In this document: one piece after another, positions 6,746-8,797 of the stretch
Position numbering within the stretch: the stretch's first letter is position 1
Layout of the letters: the number at the start of each line of letters is the position of its first letter
Source: Caldifarciminota bacterium
GTDB taxonomy: Bacteria; Hydrothermota; Hydrothermia; B15-G9; WFZT01
Direction: 5' to 3'
DNA: 8,797 nucleotides
Assembly: GCA_026991055.1 (NCBI GenBank)
Contig: JALXCE010000029.1
Location: 1 to 8,797 of the forward strand
Notes under the pieces: generated by a model
Databases searched by the model: none
Told to the model about the DNA's origin: nothing
What the model saw: only the letters and a program-made list of their open reading frames with translations
Made by a program: the position numbers and the translations under genes

Positions 6746-6778
6746 TTGTACAACAAAAACTAAAAAGGAGGTGGGAAA

Positions 6779-7882
6779 ATGGCCTGGATTTACGGTCCCG
6801 TGAATAGTGTGGAAGATGTAAGGCGGATCAATTGCATGATCCGGGATGAGATGTTGGCCGTAGAAAAACCCGAAGAGCTCACGGATCTTAAAAAGCGCTC
6901 AGACTATCTCTGCACTCTAACCTACAGTCCTTTCTGGCAGAAAAAGTTTGGGCCAAGGATTGAGGACCTCCGCGAGGCAGCAAGGGAGGAGAATGTAGCG
7001 ACGGTTAGACTGGCAAATTATGTAGCTCGCTTCAAGGGCTGGGATAAGCATTATAGCCCCTGGCAGGCGGAAACTGCTGAAGAATTAGAGAAGAAACTCG
7101 ATGAATTAGACGACGCCCTCATTAAAGAGATTGAAGAGGCCAAGCCCATTCAGATTATCGAAGAGATTCAAAAAGAGTTGGACGTTCTGAGACGTGAATT
7201 CTGTCAACTGCGTAAAGCCATGCTCTTTGTAGATGAGCCAGAGGAGCTCACAGAACTCAAAAAATACGCCGATTTTCTTGTAACACTTACTTATTCCCGC
7301 GAAATGGAACGTCGTCTCGGCGAACACACACCTAAATTACGTGAAATTGCTCATCAGGAAAATGAACGTTCAGTGAGCCTGGCCAATATTATCGCATCGG
7401 TTAACAAATGGGACATCGCTTACGAAGTATGGAACGAAGATGAACTGGTGCAGGAGGAGACCGTTGAAGAGTATCTACAGCGGTTAATGGAAGAGGAAGA
7501 AAAGGCCGGGAAATACGTACCCACGGAGGCCCGCTATCGTGCTGGAAAAGTTCTGTGGCTGGTTTATGAAAGTCCCCACAAGTACAAAGGTGGCCGGGTG
7601 TATCCCCGTCTGCGGGTCAAGAGAATATACTTCCCTGGGGATGCTTTTGATATCAAATTGGAAGGACCAGGTGAATATACCACCAGATTTGGCCGTAAAG
7701 TATTAGGAGTTAAAATTACTTACAAGACAAGGATTGCGCCTACCGTTATAAGACGTAAAGGTAAGACCATCACACTGCCAGAAAGAGTGGTTACGAGAAC
7801 AAAAATCGTACAGCTTGATGAGGGGGCAACCAACGTAAGGCTTCTCGAAGAGAGGCCTGCTGAGGCCTATCCTGTAGCTTGA
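6779..7882 (+). CDS. Unrecognised 367-aa protein with two tandem helical repeats and a beta-rich C-terminal domain
   Basis: I do not recognise this family. Residues 15-95 and 138-218 are copies of one unit, aligning without a gap at an offset of 123 residues with 38 of 81 identical by eye. Shared marks are Cys19/Cys142, V..PEELT.LKK (28-39/151-162), D.L.TLTYS (42-50/165-173), LRE.A..EN (64-72/187-195), LAN (78-80/201-203) and WD..Y..W (88-95/211-218). A Glu/Lys-rich coiled linker (97-135) joins them and an acidic helix (222-245) follows. The last 120 residues are predicted beta-rich and basic, with many Lys, Arg and Tyr, an IAPTVIRRKGKTITLPERVV stretch and an acidic, Pro-rich tail. There is no signal peptide or membrane segment, so it is probably cytoplasmic. 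AAGGAGGT at 6765-6772, 6 bases before the ATG, is a near-perfect RBS, and a strong hairpin follows the stop, so it is probably a well-expressed single-gene unit. A structural, scaffold or cargo role is speculation. Confidence 0.85.
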   Translation: MAWIYGPVNSVEDVRRINCMIRDEMLAVEKPEELTDLKKRSDYLCTLTYSPFWQKKFGPRIEDLREAAREENVATVRLANYVARFKGWDKHYSPWQAETAEELEKKLDELDDALIKEIEEAKPIQIIEEIQKELDVLRREFCQLRKAMLFVDEPEELTELKKYADFLVTLTYSREMERRLGEHTPKLREIAHQENERSVSLANIIASVNKWDIAYEVWNEDELVQEETVEEYLQRLMEEEEKAGKYVPTEARYRAGKVLWLVYESPHKYKGGRVYPRLRVKRIYFPGDAFDIKLEGPGEYTTRFGRKVLGVKITYKTRIAPTVIRRKGKTITLPERVVTRTKIVQLDEGATNVRLLEERPAEAYPVA

Positions 7883-7899
7883 TCTGGGAATTTATAAGG

Positions 7900-7934
7900 G
7901 GGGGCAGGCCATGATTTCATCATGGCCTGCCCCC
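7900..7934 (+). terminator. Strong 15-bp hairpin after the duplicated protein gene
   Basis: GGGGGCAGGCCATGA (7900-7914) pairs perfectly with its complement at 7920-7934 around a 5-base loop TTTCA, 18 bases after the stop codon. It is followed by TAAATTT rather than a full T run. The flanks GGGAATTTA (7887-7895) and TAAATTTCGTCCC (7935-7947) are also roughly complementary and could lengthen the stem. Probably an intrinsic terminator or a 3'-end stabilising structure; the stem lacks a real poly-T, which makes pure Rho-independent action less certain. Confidence 0.72.
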
Positions 7935-8052
7935 TAAATTTCGTCCCATTTAAAGACTTACTTTTTACCTTGTTGATACATAACGAACCTCAGCTAAAAC
8001 ATCCGCTATTTATTCATTTACAAACACATAGTACGTGGGTGTTCTGAGCAAG

Positions 8053-8079
8053 CATAGAGTGAGGCTCTATGTATTTATT
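8053..8079 (+). terminator. Possible weak terminator hairpin
   Basis: CATAGAG (8053-8059) and CTCTATG (8065-8071) make a perfect 7-bp stem with loop TGAGG, followed by TATTTATT. The T-tract is interrupted, so this could be a backup terminator for the upstream gene or just a palindrome in a repeat-rich gap. Confidence 0.35.
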
Positions 8080-8102
8080 ATCACGCACCTTTTCGAGTGA
8101 AT

Positions 8103-8244
8103 ATTCTTGCGAGCTCGTTCGAAAATTCCCCCCTCCTATCCTCCCCCCACGCACGATGTACGTGGGGGGAGGAATAAGGTGGGGGCAAATTTTTCATTAA
8201 AATTCAAAGGTTTTAAAATTTTTCGAACACGCTCAGATTCTTGC
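8103..8244. mobile_element. MITE-like unit carrying palindromic repeat copy 3
   Basis: ATTCTTGC occurs as an exact 8-base direct repeat at 8103-8110 and 8237-8244. Just inside lie inverted ends: GAGCTCGTTCGAAAA (8111-8125) and, on the other strand, GAGCGTGTTCGAAAA (from 8234 leftward), 13 of 15 matching; two extra bases sit between the right end and its direct repeat. The interior holds the 12-9-12 palindrome and AT-rich DNA, with no coding capacity. The layout is that of a small non-autonomous element (about 126 bp) with a target duplication. The family and any mobilising transposase are unknown, and none is in the window. Confidence 0.5.
8140..8185. repeat. GC-rich palindromic repeat, copy 3
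   Basis: A perfect 12-bp inverted repeat, CCTCCCCCCACG (8140-8151) and CGTGGGGGGAGG (8161-8172), around a 9-base loop, followed by AATAAGGTGGGGG (8173-8185). The outer left arm CCCCCCTCCTAT (8128-8139) is partly complementary to the trailing motif and extends the stem imperfectly. Geometry and trailing AAGGTGxGGGG match copy 2. The downstream AATTTTTC and ATTCAAA words also recur after copy 2 (near 1236-1253), hinting that the homologous unit is longer than the palindrome. Confidence 0.8.
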
Positions 8245-8409
8245 AGGTTTTAACCCGCACGGATTTTGTTTCTAAAACTCCCTTCTGGAGGCCTATATCA
8301 GAAGAACTCAAATACACCATGTCAATGTTTTTTTACTTAGAACAGCATGCAGGATTCGGAAATGTAACAATGAAAAATTCTATATTTCCTGGAAGGTTAG
8401 TTGTTTTTC

Positions 8410-8797
8410 TTAAAACCTGATTTCACAGTGTTCCCTTTTTCTCCTTCCCGGAATAGCATAAATTTCATCTAAGATTTTAAGAATCTCCTTCACAAGTTTC
8501 CTATTAAATTTGGTCCCCGCAAGACTGCTCAAATCTTCTCTTATATCTTTTAGACTTTTTGCACTTTTGTAAGGTCTATCTCTCATCATGGCATCGAGGG
8601 AGTCTGCAATGGCAAGAATCTGCATGGGAATGGTAAAGTCTTTTCCTTTTAAACCGAATGGATAGCCGGATCCATCAAGCCTTTCATGGTGATGGACAGC
8701 GACGTTCATTATATCCTTATAGTACTTTATGTGCTTTGCGAGAGGTTGCAGTATGGCTTTTGTATAAAGTGGGTGTTTTCTCATTACCTTTATATCC
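8410..8797 (-). CDS. HD-GYP domain protein (likely cyclic-di-GMP phosphodiesterase), C-terminal part
   Basis: The gene enters from the right edge: the reading frame stays open through 8796 upstream of an internal Met at 8784, and the residues before it (DIKV, then MRKHP) fit the middle of an HD domain, so that Met is not the start. The visible 128 residues hold the HD-GYP half-site: a KHPLYTKAIL helix, HHHERLDGSGYP (the HHE..DG.GYP signature that names the family), a short loop, then ILAIADSLDAMMRDRPYK, the conserved D..DA....RPY segment. The end is a helix (about 30 residues) and a basic tail finishing in CEIRF. HD-GYP enzymes hydrolyse cyclic di-GMP (some act on cGAMP) with a metal centre. 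Any N-terminal sensor domain and the first HD ligands lie outside the window. It faces leftward into the repeat-rich gap. Confidence 0.9.
   Translation of the reverse strand, partial: DIKVMRKHPLYTKAILQPLAKHIKYYKDIMNVAVHHHERLDGSGYPFGLKGKDFTIPMQILAIADSLDAMMRDRPYKSAKSLKDIREDLSSLAGTKFNRKLVKEILKILDEIYAIPGRRKREHCEIRF

Larger units (their letters stand above)
6413..6778. other. Divergent intergenic regulatory region
   Basis: This 366-base gap separates resB (leftward) from the duplicated protein gene (rightward) and should hold both promoters. On the minus strand there are two exact TATAAT boxes (6444-6449 and 6492-6497). For the plus strand no strong promoter pair stands out; TTGCAA (6639-6644) with TAAACA 17 bases on, and a GATAAT near 6670, are weak options. 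Small palindromes are GTGAAAATTCAC (6592-6603) and ATTGCAAT (6638-6645), either of which could be an operator. A short hairpin lies at 6731-6745. No open frame here looks coding. Confidence 0.6.
7935..8409. other. Intergenic region with repeat element, no gene
   Basis: Between the terminator and the HD-GYP stop there is no convincing gene. A 7-bp hairpin lies at 8053-8071 and a MITE-like palindromic unit at 8103-8244. The right part (8246-8409) is AT-rich; on the plus strand a 34-codon ATG frame from about 8320 runs to a stop near 8420 but has no RBS and is not called. No hairpin with a T-tract is seen after the HD-GYP gene on the minus strand. Confidence 0.65.

Noticed and set aside
946..8187. 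The three GC-rich palindromes as a CRISPR-like array
   Set aside because: Only three copies, thousands of bases apart or with unequal spacing and no unique spacers or cas genes.
8279..8312. CTTCTG...CAGAAG stem near 8283-8305 with an internal AGGCCT
   Set aside because: Six pairs with an 11-base loop is within chance expectation and has no adjoining T-tract or gene end on that strand.
8279..8422. Plus-strand open frame with a 34-codon ATG portion (from about 8320) beside the HD-GYP end
   Set aside because: No ribosome site before the ATG, AT-rich composition, and it runs into the antisense end of the HD-GYP gene.

Overview
The window looks like a bacterial chromosome with a Gram-negative envelope. 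It carries gmhA (LPS heptose synthesis), a FadL-type outer-membrane barrel and a lipoprotein esterase. Base composition is moderate, RBSs are strong purine-rich GGAGG types, and the proteins are rich in Lys and Glu. A V/A-type ATPase-like coiled-coil subunit and a ResB cytochrome c biogenesis protein would fit an anaerobic, perhaps thermophilic, lineage of an under-sampled phylum. That placement is inference; no gene in the window fixes the taxonomy.

Layout, left to right. (1) Plus strand, 1-724: the tail of a Glu/Leu/Phe/Val dehydrogenase overlaps gmhA by four bases (ATGA). (2) 725-1519: an 800-base gap holding a dubious 55-codon minus ORF, two copies of a GC-rich palindromic repeat and an intrinsic terminator. 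A good sigma70-like promoter follows just before the next gene. (3) 1526-1912, plus: an FmdB-family zinc-ribbon protein with a long acidic tail. (4) 2067-6412, minus: a tight four-gene cluster read right to left: resB, a V/A-ATPase subunit G/H-like coiled coil, a FadL-like porin, and a lipoprotein esterase. Joints are a 4-base overlap and gaps of about 15 bases, so it is probably one transcript starting in the 6413-6778 gap. (5) 6779-7882, plus: an unrecognised 367-residue protein with a clear internal duplication, a consensus RBS and a 15-bp hairpin straight after its stop. (6) 7935-8409: a non-coding gap with the third palindrome copy inside a 126-bp MITE-like unit bounded by inverted ends and an 8-bp direct repeat. 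(7) 8410-8797, minus: the C-terminal part of an HD-GYP phosphodiesterase running off the right edge.

How the genes relate: the dehydrogenase/gmhA pair is coupled by overlap rather than by obvious function. The minus-strand cluster is envelope-oriented (a membrane heme/cytochrome c assembly protein, an outer-membrane channel and a surface or periplasmic esterase), with a stray ATPase stalk-like subunit in the middle. The most novel items are the duplicated 367-residue protein, transcribed as a strong single-gene unit, and the family of structured palindromic repeats in the gaps. No CRISPR, tRNA, rRNA, transposase or phage gene was seen.
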